A stretch of DNA of 64,000 bases from JBGAPI01 sp044221335 (GCA_044221335.1 JBGAPI010000002.1:101726-165725); one strand, 5' to 3'; shown: positions 16,288 through 25,279, counted from the first letter of the stretch. The notes: a model not told the origin generated them from the sequence alone. Numbers and translations are program-made.

Positions 16288-17888
16288 ACACCCATCCGAT
16301 CCGCCGCCGTCTGCTGGACACCCTCGCGTCGATCGTCGCCATCGCCGCCATCACGCTTTCCGCCGGCTGTGGCAGGGCGCCGGACGCGTCGTCTGGCGAC
16401 AGCGCCACAGCGCCCGACGATCCGAAGGCCTTCCGCATCCTCGCCGGTTCCGAACTGAAGGACCTCGAGCCCGCCCTGATCGCGGCCGGTCGCTCGGCCG
16501 GTGTGCCGCTGACGATCGCCTACGCCGGCACGCTGGACATCGTCGAGCGGGTCAACGCCGGCGAGAAGTTCGACGCGATCCTGCCGCCGAACGGCGCGTA
16601 TCCGACCCTCGCGCTGACGGTCAAGCCGGTGGCGCGAGAGAAGCTCGCCTACTCCCGGGTCGCCCTGGGCGTGAAGGCGACGAAGCTGGCCGAGCTCGGC
16701 TGGGACCGCCGTCCGCCGACCTGGGTCGACATCGCCAAGGTCGCGGGCGCCGGCCGCCTGCGCTACGCGATGACCAACCCGACCAGCTCCAACACCGGCA
16801 TGAGCGCGCTGTTCGCGGTCGCGTCCGCGACGGCCGGCAAGACCGAGGATCTCGACGCGGCCGAGGTCGACACGGTCACGCTGAAGTCCTTCCTGGCCGG
16901 CCAGAAGATCACCGCCGGCAGCTCGGGCTGGCTGACCGAGGCCTATTCACGCGAGGCCGCCACGCTGGAGGCGATGGTCAACTACGAGGCGGTGATCCTC
17001 CGCCTCGACGACACGCTGCCGCCCGCCGACCGGCTGACCCTGGTCTATCCGAAGGACGGCGTGATCTCGGCCGACTATCCGCTGATGCTGCTCGACGCGG
17101 CACGGCGCGCGGACTACGACACGCTGGTCGCGGTGCTGAAGGCCGCCGCGTTCCAGCGCGACGCGATCGCCGCGGCCTATCTGCGGCCGGCGAACTCCGA
17201 CGTCCCGCCCGCCGCGGCCGTGCCGACGACCGCCGTGGCCGAGCTTGCCTTCCCGAACCGGCTCGAGGTGATCGATGCCGTGCTGTCGGCCTACCAGGAC
17301 GAGTGGCGGCGCCCGTCGACCTCGATCTTCGTGCTCGACACCTCGGGGTCGATGAACGGCGAGCGCATGGAAGGGATGCGCCAGGCGCTGAAGATCCTGG
17401 CCGGTGCCCAGTCGAGCAGCGCCAGCGCGCGCTATGCCAGCTTCCAGAGCCGCGAGCGGGTCGTCCTGATCCCGTTCTCGAGCGAGGTCGGCGACCCCGA
17501 GCGCATCGAGTTCGCGCGCGGGGGCGTCGATGCCGCTCGCGCCCGGGTGCTCGCCGCGGCCGACGCGCTGCGCGCCGACGGCGGCACCGCGATCTACTCC
17601 GCGCTGGCGAGTGCCCAGGACATCGCGGCCGACGAGCGTCGTGCGGACCCCGACCGCTTCGTGAGCATCGTGCTGCTGACCGACGGCAAGAACAACGAGG
17701 GCCGCAGCTTCGACTCCTTCCGCAGCGGCAGCCGCCACGGCAGCCCGGCCCGGGTCTTCCCGATCCTGTTCGGCGAGGGCGATGCCGAGCAGATGAAGCA
17801 GGTGGCAGAGCTCACCGGCGGTCGCGTGTTCGACGGCCGCAAGGCTTCGCTGTCCGCCGTGTTCAAGGAAATCCGGGGCTACCAGTGA
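16284..17888 (+). CDS. Lipoprotein with solute-binding and von Willebrand A domains
   Basis: GTG 16284 gives 534 residues with a lipobox (ITLSAGC), so it is probably tethered to a membrane. Residues about 45-320 form a second binding-protein-like domain (FRILAGSELKDLEPAL, TSSNTGMSALFAVAS). Residues about 345-534 are a VWA domain with the MIDAS motif DTSGS (Asp352), a later Thr/Asp site (GGTAIYSAL) and LLTDGKNN. Such binding-protein/VWA fusions are known as a family, but their role is not established. The layout suggests metal-dependent protein binding coupled to ligand sensing. It overlaps the genes on both sides by four bases. Confidence 0.8.
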   Translation: MNTHPIRRRLLDTLASIVAIAAITLSAGCGRAPDASSGDSATAPDDPKAFRILAGSELKDLEPALIAAGRSAGVPLTIAYAGTLDIVERVNAGEKFDAILPPNGAYPTLALTVKPVAREKLAYSRVALGVKATKLAELGWDRRPPTWVDIAKVAGAGRLRYAMTNPTSSNTGMSALFAVASATAGKTEDLDAAEVDTVTLKSFLAGQKITAGSSGWLTEAYSREAATLEAMVNYEAVILRLDDTLPPADRLTLVYPKDGVISADYPLMLLDAARRADYDTLVAVLKAAAFQRDAIAAAYLRPANSDVPPAAAVPTTAVAELAFPNRLEVIDAVLSAYQDEWRRPSTSIFVLDTSGSMNGERMEGMRQALKILAGAQSSSASARYASFQSRERVVLIPFSSEVGDPERIEFARGGVDAARARVLAAADALRADGGTAIYSALASAQDIAADERRADPDRFVSIVLLTDGKNNEGRSFDSFRSGSRHGSPARVFPILFGEGDAEQMKQVAELTGGRVFDGRKASLSAVFKEIRGYQ

Positions 17889-18514
17889 GCGGACGGCCGC
17901 TGAAGCTCACCCTGCTGCTGTTCCTCTACGGCACCCCGAACCTGGTCGGCTGCACGCTCGCGCTGATCGGGCCGGCGCTGCTGATCGCCGGCGTGATCGA
18001 CCGCGGCTGGTGGCTGATCACGCTCGGGCTCTATGCGGCCGGCTTCCTGATCGGCCGGAGGCCGCCGGAAATCGAGCGCCACATCGAGACCACGCTGTCG
18101 GCCGAGCAGACGCTGCAGCAACTGGACGCCCTGATCGCGAAGGCACAACCGATGCTCGATCCGGACATGCGCCGCCACCTCGACGGCGTCCGCGAGTCGG
18201 TCGCGGCGGTGCTGCCCAGGATCGCCGGTGTGGGCGGGCTCGACGAGGACGCCTACACCGTCCACGAAACGGTGATCCGCTACCTGCCCGAGACGCTCGC
18301 CAACTACGCCGCGCTGCCGCCGGTGTTCCGCACCACGCAGGTGCTGGCCGACGGCAAGACCGCGAAGGCGCTGCTGGGCGAACAGCTGGCGCTGCTCGAC
18401 GAGAAGCTCCGCGAAGTTCTCGTCAACGTCACCCACAGCGATGCACGGGCGCTGGTGACCAACGGCCGCTTCCTGAAGCAGAAGTTCGCGCCCTCCGACT
18501 TCGGGATGCACTGA
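17885..18514 (+). CDS. Membrane protein with helical cytoplasmic tail
   Basis: GTG 17885 overlaps the preceding stop by four bases. The 209-residue product has two or three N-terminal membrane helices (LTLLLFLYGTPNLVGCTLAL, PALLIAGVIDRGWWLITLGL) and then about 140 residues of mainly helical sequence (QTLQQLDALIAKAQPMLDP, LLDEKLREVLVNVTHSDA). The tail resembles the helical parts of stress-membrane proteins, but I cannot name the family. Its place after the VWA lipoprotein suggests that it anchors or receives signals from it. Confidence 0.7.
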   Translation: MSGRPLKLTLLLFLYGTPNLVGCTLALIGPALLIAGVIDRGWWLITLGLYAAGFLIGRRPPEIERHIETTLSAEQTLQQLDALIAKAQPMLDPDMRRHLDGVRESVAAVLPRIAGVGGLDEDAYTVHETVIRYLPETLANYAALPPVFRTTQVLADGKTAKALLGEQLALLDEKLREVLVNVTHSDARALVTNGRFLKQKFAPSDFGMH

Positions 18515-18717
18515 TGCCGCGCACCATCATCGACCTGCCGGAACAGCAGATGCGCGAGGTCGACGCGCTGTGCAGGACGCTCGCCATCTCGCGCGCCGAG
18601 GCGGTGCGCCGCGCGCTGCTCGCCTTCGTCGACAGCCACCAGGAGGTGCGCGCCGACGGCTTCGGGCTGTGGAAACAGCTCGCCGGCGACCCGCAGGGCC
18701 ATGAGCGCAGGCGCTGA
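18514..18717 (+). CDS. Ribbon-helix-helix antitoxin-like protein (VapB type)
   Basis: The 67-residue product has the RHH pattern: strand TIIDLPEQQMREVDALC, then AISRAEAVRRALLAFVDSH. RHH antitoxins bind DNA as dimers to repress their operon and block a partner toxin. Its ATG overlaps the membrane-protein stop by one base, and its 3' end overlaps the PIN gene by 17 bases, the usual layout of a toxin-antitoxin pair. Confidence 0.75.
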   Translation: MPRTIIDLPEQQMREVDALCRTLAISRAEAVRRALLAFVDSHQEVRADGFGLWKQLAGDPQGHERRR

Positions 18718-19093
18718 GCCCCTCGCCCGCGGCCTGGTCGACACCGGACTGCTGGTCGACTACCTCGAGGGCGAGCCGCGGGCGGCGCGCGCACTCGAGG
18801 CGATCGAGCGGCGCGCGATCAGCGTGGTCACCTGGGTCGAGCTGATGAGCCTGTCACCCCCGGACGCGCTCGAGGCGACCCGCGGGTTTCTTCGATCCTT
18901 CGACCGGGTGCCGCTGTCCGAACCGATCGCCGACGAGGCCTGCCGGCTCATCCGGAACCACCCGGGCCTGGCGCTGCGCCGTGCCGTCAGCTGGGCCGCG
19001 GCGCGAGTCGGCAAGCTCACCTTCGTCACCGCCGATCCCGCCTTCGTCGACGCCGATCCGCGCGGCGTGCGGCTGGCGTACGCGAAGCGCTGA
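18701..19093 (+). CDS. PIN-domain protein (VapC-like) lacking one active-site acid
   Basis: The 130-residue product has the PIN core: VDTGLLVDYLEG (Asp14), VTWVELMSL (Glu47) and the C-terminal strand TFVTADPAF (fourth acid). In active VapC RNases the third acid sits in an LxLPDAxIAATA helix. Here the matching segment reads LALRRAVSWAAA, with Arg93 where Asp is expected. It may therefore be weakly active or inactive and serve as a binding partner. It is translationally coupled to the RHH gene and ends the operon. Confidence 0.75.
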   Translation: MSAGAEPLARGLVDTGLLVDYLEGEPRAARALEAIERRAISVVTWVELMSLSPPDALEATRGFLRSFDRVPLSEPIADEACRLIRNHPGLALRRAVSWAAARVGKLTFVTADPAFVDADPRGVRLAYAKR

Positions 19094-19187
19094 GCCGCTG
19101 TCGCATCGGCTTCATCGTCGCGTCATGCCCCGGTGACCGCCGGTAACGAGGATGACGACCGGAGACGACCGTCCCGGGAGCCGCGCC

Positions 19188-19988
19188 ATGCGCCAGTTCC
19201 GCAGCATCTTCATCTCCGACGTACACCTCGGCACGCCGGAGTGTCAGGCCGAGTACCTGCTCGACTTCCTGCGCAGCACGCGCAGCGCGAACCTCTTCCT
19301 GGTCGGTGACATCGTCGACCTCGCCGCGCTGCGTCGGCGCAGCTACTGGCCGGCGACGCATTCGGCCATCCTCGCCGAGTTCCTCGCGATCGCGGCCCGA
19401 GGCACCCGTGTCACTTACCTGCCGGGCAACCACGACGCCGCGTTGCACGCGCTCTGCGGCCAGCGGATCGGAGCGATCGCGGTGGCGGCGCACGCCTTGC
19501 ACGTCGGCGCCGATGGCCGGGTGTACCGGGTCGCGCACGGTGACGAGTTCGAACGCGGCGAGCTGCTCCGGCACTGGCTGAACCTGCTCGGTGAGCGACT
19601 GCACGCACTCCTGATCTTCGTCAATCGCGGCGCGAACGTCGTGCGGCGCTGCTTCGGCTACAACTACCGGCCGTTCACCATCGCGGCGAAAGCGCGGATC
19701 GGCCGTGCGATCGGCTACATCCGAGGCTTCGAGGCCGACGTCGCCGAGCATGCACGCGAGTTCGGCTACGACGGCCACATCTGCGGCCACATCCACTACG
19801 GCAACATCCGCCGCTTCGGCGACACCTTGTACCTGAACGACGGCGACTGGGTCGAACACTGCACGGCTCTGGTCGAGCACGAGGACGGCGCAATGGAGCT
19901 GCTGCACTGGGTCGAGAACGCGACGGCGCTGGCGCGGGTCGAGGCCGAGACGGTGCTACCGGTCGTGGCCTTCCGCAGCGCGGCCTAG
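19188..19988 (+). CDS. LpxH-like UDP-2,3-diacylglucosamine diphosphatase/metallophosphoesterase
   Basis: From ATG 19188 (preceded by GGGAG six bases upstream) the protein is 266 residues. All metallophosphoesterase motifs are present: SDVHLG (Asp11, His13), GDIVD (40-44), GNHD (80-83), HGDEF (117-121) and GHIH (200-203). The architecture matches LpxH-like proteins annotated as UDP-2,3-diacylglucosamine diphosphatases of lipid A synthesis. It is probably a paralogue rather than the housekeeping enzyme, given the lack of lipid A neighbours. A second ATG at 19152 has its GAGG too close. Confidence 0.8.
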   Translation: MRQFRSIFISDVHLGTPECQAEYLLDFLRSTRSANLFLVGDIVDLAALRRRSYWPATHSAILAEFLAIAARGTRVTYLPGNHDAALHALCGQRIGAIAVAAHALHVGADGRVYRVAHGDEFERGELLRHWLNLLGERLHALLIFVNRGANVVRRCFGYNYRPFTIAAKARIGRAIGYIRGFEADVAEHAREFGYDGHICGHIHYGNIRRFGDTLYLNDGDWVEHCTALVEHEDGAMELLHWVENATALARVEAETVLPVVAFRSAA

Positions 19989-20056
19989 CGCGGAACCCGC
20001 CCGTACGGAAGTGATGTCCGGCGACGTCGTCGCGAGATGCCGGGGCGTTGCCCGGC

Positions 20057-22813
20057 TCACTCGCTGGAGGCGAGGCAGGATAGGGGCTCGGCGCGTGCCG
20101 CGAGCTGCCGTGCGAGTTCCTCGTCGCCGACGGTGACGACGAGCTTGCGCAGGTGGTCGAAGCTGCGTGCGACGGTGCAAGGCCGCGACCGTATGCCCGC
20201 GACGACAAGAGCGGCTCGCGCATGCTCGATCAGGGCCGCGCGGTCATGGCCGGCCGCGGCCGCGCGGGCGAGCACGACGAGCGGCTGAAGCCGTTCGTGC
20301 AGAGTCGTCGCCGGCGGCGCGCGCAGTGCCGCCTGGGCCGCGCGGGTCGCGGCAGCGACATCGCCCGCCCGGAGCTGAGCGTCGGCGAGCACGGCCTCGA
20401 GCCCGCCGAGAAATTCCTTCGAGAGCTCCGGCGAGGATTCGGCACGCCGGACGCAGGCGTCGATCTCCGGGAGGGCGCCGCGCGCCTCGCCCGCGCGTGC
20501 ACGGGCCTCGGCGGCGGAGCAGTCGTCGCCGAGACCGACCAGTGCGGGAACGCTCTGCAGCGCGTCGCGCTGGCGCCCCGCCTCGGCGAACTCGGTCGCC
20601 GCATGCGCATAGTCCGCGCGCTCGAACGCGGATTCGCCGAGGTTGCCGTGGGTCGCGGCGAGCATCGCGTGCGGCGCGACAAGCAATTGGCTGAAGATCG
20701 CCAGCGCGCGCTGGAAGTGGCGCTCGGCCTCCTCCGGATGGCCGGCGCGGAGCTCCAGGGTGCCGCGCGAGTTCTGCACGTAGGCCGCGATGACGTGCGG
20801 CCCGGTCAGCAGCGCGCCGGCGGTCGCCTCGGCTTCCGCGAGGCGGGCGCGTGCCGCATCGAACTGGCCGAGTTCGACCTCGCGCAGCGACAGCGTCTCC
20901 AGTGCGCTGACGACCGCGAGGTCGCGATCGCCGTGGATCGCGCGCGCCAGGGCGAGGTTGCGCTCGAGCAGCGGAATCGCTTCCGGCGTCCGCCCGAGCT
21001 CGGCGAGCACCTCGCCGTAGAGTTCGAGCGACTCCTGCAGCAGCGGATCCTGCGGGTCGCCCGACCGCTCCGCCAGCGATTTCGCCTCCGCCAGCAGCCG
21101 CGCCGCCGTGTCGCGCTCGTCCAGCACCTGCACCAGCTGGCCCAGCCGCAGCAGTGCGCGGATCCGCGCGGGACCGGACACGCCGCCGGCACGGTCGTAG
21201 CGCTCGAGAGCCCCGCGCAGGCGCCCGGCGCCCTCGCGGTAGTGGCTCTCGCGGAACGCGGTGTGCCCGAGCTGCGCCTCGCAGTCGAGCCACAGCGGCG
21301 AGCCATCGCCGAAGGCCGCGAGCGCGAGGGCCGCGGCCTCCTCAATGTGGGTGCGCGCCGCCTGCAGCCGTCCGTAGCCGCGCTCGAGTTCGCCGATCGT
21401 CGCCAGGATCGACGCCAGCGACTCGGGGTCGTCGACGAAGCGCTCGTGTGCGCGCCGCGCGCCGCGGTCGAGCTGCTCGGTCGGCGTGCCGGGCGACGCG
21501 CCCGGACCGAGGCTGCGCATCAGTTCGATGACGAAGTCGCGGGTGACCCGGTTGCGTTCCGCGTCGTGGCGAGCGGCCTCCGCCGCCCGATCGGCGCGCA
21601 GCGATTCGCGCCAGCTGTACAAGGCCAGCCCGGAGAGCGCGAGCGCGGAGGCCGTGACCAGGCCGAACACCAGCGCGTGGCGGCGCACGAACTTCCCGGC
21701 GCGGTAGCGGAAAGTGCCGGCGCGGGCCCGCACCGGCTCTCCGGCCAGCCAGCGCTCGAGGTCGTCGCCGAACGCGGCCGCGCTGGCGTAGCGCAGCTCC
21801 GGCTCGCGCCGGAGCGCGCGTTCGAGGATCGCGTCGAGATCGCCGCGCAGGTGGCCGCGCAGCGCGGCCGCACCACCGCTCGCCACGGCGACGCCGGAGT
21901 CCGCGACGATCCGCGCGGACGGCAGCTGCAGGCGACCGTCGGGGTGGAACGCGACGCGGGCGCCGGTCAGCATCTCGTGCAGCACCGCGCCGAGGCCGTA
22001 GACGTCGGTCGCGGTGGTGATGCCGCCGCGCGCGAACTGTTCGGGCGCCGCGTAGGCCGGCGTGAGCACGGCGACCCCGGTACGGGTCGCATCGGCATCG
22101 GAGTCGAACGGATCGATCAGCTTCGCGATGCCGAAGTCGAGCAGGCGCACGGCGCCGTCCGCATCGACCAGCACGTTGTGCGGCTTCAGGTCGCGATGGA
22201 CGATCAGGTTGCGGTGCGCATGCGCGACCGCGGCGCAGACGTCGACGAACAGCCGGACGCGGCGGGTGCCGTCGAGCCCGCGCGCGTCGCAGTGCGCGGT
22301 GATCGGCAGCCCGTCGACGTATTCCATCGCGATGTAGGGCACCCCGGCCGCGGTGATGCCGGCGTCGTGCAGGCGGGTGATGTTCGGGTGCGACAGCCGC
22401 GCCAGGATGCGCTGCTCGCGGACGAAGCGCTCGCGCCACTCCGGCGTCGCGAGCGCCGCGCGCATGCATTTCACGGCGACCCGCTGGGGCAGCGCCTCAT
22501 CGCGATGGGCGGCGAGCCACACCGTCGCCATCCCGCCCTCGCCGAGCAGCCGCTCGAGGCGGTAGCGGCCGACCTCGGTGCCCGGCCCCGCACCCTCGGT
22601 CGCGGAGACCGCGAGCAGGTCCCCGGCGAGCGCCCCGACGTCGCGATCGAGCAGGCCCGGCGCATCCATCAGCCGGATCAGCCGGACACCCTGTTCGCGC
22701 CACTCCACGGGGATGGCGGCATCGGCGAGCGCACGCGCGCGGTCCTCGTCGTCGAGATCGAGCAGCCGGTCGAGCCATTCGGCCCGCGACGGCGTCGCCG
22801 GGTCGGGCTTCAA
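20057..22813 (-). CDS. Membrane Ser/Thr protein kinase with TPR sensor region
   Basis: The start is TTG 22813, which overlaps the sigma-factor stop (TTGA), giving 918 residues. The kinase domain (about 75-345) has the glycine loop LGEGGMATVW, the catalytic loop HRDLKPHN, DFG and an APE motif (YAAPEQF). One membrane helix follows (about 376-396, LVFGLVTASALALSGLALYS), then TPR-like helices (RLQAARTHIEEAAALALAA, HPEEAERHFQRALAIF) to the C-terminus, probably outside the membrane. It presumably phosphorylates regulators such as the sigma factor encoded just upstream; this is inferred from coupling. Confidence 0.9.
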   Translation of the reverse strand: MKPDPATPSRAEWLDRLLDLDDEDRARALADAAIPVEWREQGVRLIRLMDAPGLLDRDVGALAGDLLAVSATEGAGPGTEVGRYRLERLLGEGGMATVWLAAHRDEALPQRVAVKCMRAALATPEWRERFVREQRILARLSHPNITRLHDAGITAAGVPYIAMEYVDGLPITAHCDARGLDGTRRVRLFVDVCAAVAHAHRNLIVHRDLKPHNVLVDADGAVRLLDFGIAKLIDPFDSDADATRTGVAVLTPAYAAPEQFARGGITTATDVYGLGAVLHEMLTGARVAFHPDGRLQLPSARIVADSGVAVASGGAAALRGHLRGDLDAILERALRREPELRYASAAAFGDDLERWLAGEPVRARAGTFRYRAGKFVRRHALVFGLVTASALALSGLALYSWRESLRADRAAEAARHDAERNRVTRDFVIELMRSLGPGASPGTPTEQLDRGARRAHERFVDDPESLASILATIGELERGYGRLQAARTHIEEAAALALAAFGDGSPLWLDCEAQLGHTAFRESHYREGAGRLRGALERYDRAGGVSGPARIRALLRLGQLVQVLDERDTAARLLAEAKSLAERSGDPQDPLLQESLELYGEVLAELGRTPEAIPLLERNLALARAIHGDRDLAVVSALETLSLREVELGQFDAARARLAEAEATAGALLTGPHVIAAYVQNSRGTLELRAGHPEEAERHFQRALAIFSQLLVAPHAMLAATHGNLGESAFERADYAHAATEFAEAGRQRDALQSVPALVGLGDDCSAAEARARAGEARGALPEIDACVRRAESSPELSKEFLGGLEAVLADAQLRAGDVAAATRAAQAALRAPPATTLHERLQPLVVLARAAAAGHDRAALIEHARAALVVAGIRSRPCTVARSFDHLRKLVVTVGDEELARQLAARAEPLSCLASSE

Positions 22814-23376
22814 GCCTCGCGGCCCATCGCGTCGTAGATGAAGGCGCGGGCCTTGCGCCAGTCGCGCTCGACCGTGCGCCGTTCGACGCCGAGGATCTTC
22901 GCGACGTCCTCCACCGCGAGTCCGGCGAAGAAGCGCAGCTCGACCATCTCCACCATCCGTGGCTGGGTCTCGGCGAGGCGCCGGAGCGCCTCGTCGAGCG
23001 CCAGCAGGTCGACGACCTCGTCGGGCTGCTCGATGTCGTGGAGCTCGAGGTCGAGGTGCACGGCGCCGCCGCCCCGCTTCTCGGTGCCACGGCGTCGCGC
23101 ACGGTCGATCAGGATGCTGCGCATCGCGCGCGCCGCGTAGCCGAAGAAATGGGCGCGGTCGCGCCACGGGATCTCGGCGTCGCCGAACAGCGAGAAGTAG
23201 GCGTCATGCACCAGCGCGGTGGTCGCGAGCGATGGCGAGGCGCGCTCGCCTTGGAGCTGACGCCGCGCCATTTCCTTCAGGCGGGCGTAGATCAGCGGCA
23301 GGACCGCGTTCGCCGCCTCCGCATCACCGGAGCTGGCCCGGCCCAGGAGCTGGGTGATGTCGACCATGAGCGGCAT
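22810..23376 (-). CDS. ECF-type RNA polymerase sigma factor
   Basis: The 188-residue protein has sigma region 2 (ATTALVHDAYFSLFGD, HFFGYAARAMRSILIDRAR) and region 4 (MVELRFFAGLAVEDVAKILG, RRTVERDWRKARAFI). It belongs to the ECF-like group that sits next to Ser/Thr kinases and has no anti-sigma gene. GAGGGG eight bases before the ATG supports the start at 23376. The next gene, a kinase, overlaps it by four bases, so the two form a coupled signalling unit. Confidence 0.9.
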   Translation of the reverse strand: MPLMVDITQLLGRASSGDAEAANAVLPLIYARLKEMARRQLQGERASPSLATTALVHDAYFSLFGDAEIPWRDRAHFFGYAARAMRSILIDRARRRGTEKRGGGAVHLDLELHDIEQPDEVVDLLALDEALRRLAETQPRMVEMVELRFFAGLAVEDVAKILGVERRTVERDWRKARAFIYDAMGREA

Positions 23377-23406
23377 GGTAGCTTGCCCCTCCGACCGGTG
23401 TCGCCG

Positions 23407-23550
23407 ATGACCTTTGAACTACTCGTCCGGATCGATCGCCATGTCGACGACCACCTCCCCGGATTCGCCGCGTGCTCGTTCGCGGATGCCGACGGCACGA
23501 TCCACCGCTTCACCGACAAAGTGTCCGTCGTCACGACCAGACACCTGAGG
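23407..23550 (+). pseudogene. Probable 5' remnant of a small conserved gene
   Basis: ATG 23407 starts about 47 plausible residues: MTFELLVRIDRHVDDHLPGF, then an SFADADGTIHRFTDKVSVVTT segment. I recall a family of small cytoplasmic proteins opening this way (hydrophobic strand, then 'DxxxPGFxxCxFxDADG'). After residue 47 the frame becomes arginine- and proline-rich and runs into a series of hairpins. The most likely reading is a truncated gene whose 3' part was replaced by the hairpin array. The family match is from memory. Confidence 0.4.
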
Positions 23551-23563
23551 GCGGACCGCGACG

Positions 23564-23677
23564 GCCCGCAAGCGGGCGGCCGACCAGTCGAGCAGGGCGG
23601 CCACTGGCCGCCGTTGCCTCGACGCGGGATCGGGAAGCGGAAGCCGCGAGGTCTCGCGGTGGCGGGCGGTGCCCGCC
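23564..23677. repeat. Array of four perfect hairpins (REP/BIME-like)
   Basis: Four consecutive perfect stems occur: GCCCGCAAGCGGGC (23564-23577), GGCGGCCACTGGCCGCC (23596-23612), CCGCGAGGTCTCGCGG (23644-23659) and GGCGGGCGGTGCCCGCC (23661-23677). The last abuts the stop codon of the FG-GAP gene. Clustered palindromes of this kind resemble REP mosaics and could stabilise or end the transcript. Confidence 0.55.
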
Positions 23678-25279
23678 CTACGGCGTCGCCGGCGCGCAGC
23701 TCCCCGACGAGGGCGAGATCAGCCGCACCAGCGGGATGCGGCCGTGCAGGTTCTCCTCCGGCAGCGAGTAGGTGATCTGTGCCTCGGTGCAGGACGTCTG
23801 TTCGAAGGTCGCGCTGCCGACCGCGCGGGTGCTGGTGCTGCGCGGGTTGTCGAACGCGCCGCCGCTGGTGAGGAAGATCGGCAGCTCGGCGACCGTGCCC
23901 GCGTAGCTGCCCTGCAGGGTCAACCAGCGCTGCTCCGGGCTGCCGACCTTGGCGGCGGTGGGGGTGGCGGTCGCGTAGGTGAACCACGCGACGAACAGGA
24001 ACGGATTGTTGCCGCGGACGTCGGCGAGGAAGCCCTGCCCGACCGTCGCCGGGTTGTACCAGGCGCCGGTGCTGCCGGCGTCGATCGCGGTCGGGCGCTG
24101 GCTGTTGCGCGCGATGGAGCCCGCGAAGATCTCGACCTGGTTCGCCGGCTGGCCGGCGACCACGAAGTCCAGGCGGCCGTCGCCGTCGAGGTCGCCGAGG
24201 CCGACGGCGTCGAAGCCGAACTGACCGCCCGCAGTGCGACCATTGACCGTCTGCAGCACCTGGCCGCTGGCGCCCGAATACAGCGTGACCTTGCCACCTT
24301 CGCGCAGACCGGCACCGCTGAAGGTGTAGGAGCCGACCAGCAGGTCGGCGTGGCCATCGCCGTCGACGTCGCCCGCACTCCGGCCGCAGCCGGCGCCTTC
24401 GCGGCTGCTGCCGGCGAAGCGGAACAGGCGGTGGCCGTCGCGGCCGGAGAACACGTAGGCCGCGCCGTTGCCGCCGCTGGCGTTGGGGTCGCCCACGTAG
24501 ATGTCGTGGCGGCCGTCGGCGTCGACGTCGCCGGCATCGGCCACGAAGAAGGTGCCGAACTCCGAGCCGCCGGCGTCCGAGTCGAGATTGAACAGGCGCG
24601 TGCCGCTGGCGCCGGAATAGACGGTAACGCGACCCAGGCCCTGGCTCGGCGCCGCCACCGCGACGTCGGGAACGCCGTCGTCGTCGAGGTCGACCACGCG
24701 GGAGACACCCGAGCCGTAGCGCGTACCCGCGGTCTCGGACAGCGTGCGCAGCACGGCGCCGCTCGCGCCGGAGATCAGGTAGGCCGCGCCCGCGCCGACC
24801 GGGGCTCCGACCCAGAGGTCGGCATGCCCGTCGCGATCGAGATCGCCCGCGCTGCTCACCGCGAAGCCGAACTGGCTGCCGGCGACCGGCGCGTCGATCC
24901 GGCGCAGCAGATGGCCGTCGCGACCCGACCACAGGCTCACCTGGCCATTGCCCGGCGCGCCGGTGACGATGTCGTGGAGACCGTCGCCGTCGACGTCACC
25001 GGCGTCCCCGACCGCGGAACCGTTGTCGCTGTTCGGCTGGCTCAGCGTGAACAACAGCTGCCGGCTGCGGCCGGAATAGACGTAGGCCTGGCCGCTCTCG
25101 TTGGCCCCGACCACGAGGTCGGTGCGATGGTCGCCGTCGATGTCGGCGAGGTCGGCGACGGCCCAGCCGAAGCCGCAGCAGGCGGTCAGGGTCTGCAGTC
25201 GGGTCTGGGCGGCGGCCGGGTCGGCCAGGCCGAAACCGAGGGCGACGAGGGCAAGGAGCGAGCGGGAGCGCAGGTGCAT
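23678..25279 (-). CDS. Secreted FG-GAP/integrin-alpha-like repeat protein
   Basis: The 533-residue product has a signal peptide (MHLRSRSLLALVALGFGLADPAAAQ) and about seven FG-GAP repeats of around 55 residues. Each has a calcium-binding loop such as DIDGDHRTD, DVDGDGLHD, DLDRDGHAD and DVDADGRHD followed by VGAP-like turns. Such propellers bind ligands or surfaces outside the cell. From about residue 400 a different domain begins (GAWYNPATVGQGF, FLFVAWFTYA, RWLTLQGSY). It also occurs at the end of the sialidase-like lipoprotein next door. The stop codon lies in a hairpin motif. Confidence 0.85.
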   Translation of the reverse strand: MHLRSRSLLALVALGFGLADPAAAQTRLQTLTACCGFGWAVADLADIDGDHRTDLVVGANESGQAYVYSGRSRQLLFTLSQPNSDNGSAVGDAGDVDGDGLHDIVTGAPGNGQVSLWSGRDGHLLRRIDAPVAGSQFGFAVSSAGDLDRDGHADLWVGAPVGAGAAYLISGASGAVLRTLSETAGTRYGSGVSRVVDLDDDGVPDVAVAAPSQGLGRVTVYSGASGTRLFNLDSDAGGSEFGTFFVADAGDVDADGRHDIYVGDPNASGGNGAAYVFSGRDGHRLFRFAGSSREGAGCGRSAGDVDGDGHADLLVGSYTFSGAGLREGGKVTLYSGASGQVLQTVNGRTAGGQFGFDAVGLGDLDGDGRLDFVVAGQPANQVEIFAGSIARNSQRPTAIDAGSTGAWYNPATVGQGFLADVRGNNPFLFVAWFTYATATPTAAKVGSPEQRWLTLQGSYAGTVAELPIFLTSGGAFDNPRSTSTRAVGSATFEQTSCTEAQITYSLPEENLHGRIPLVRLISPSSGSCAPATP

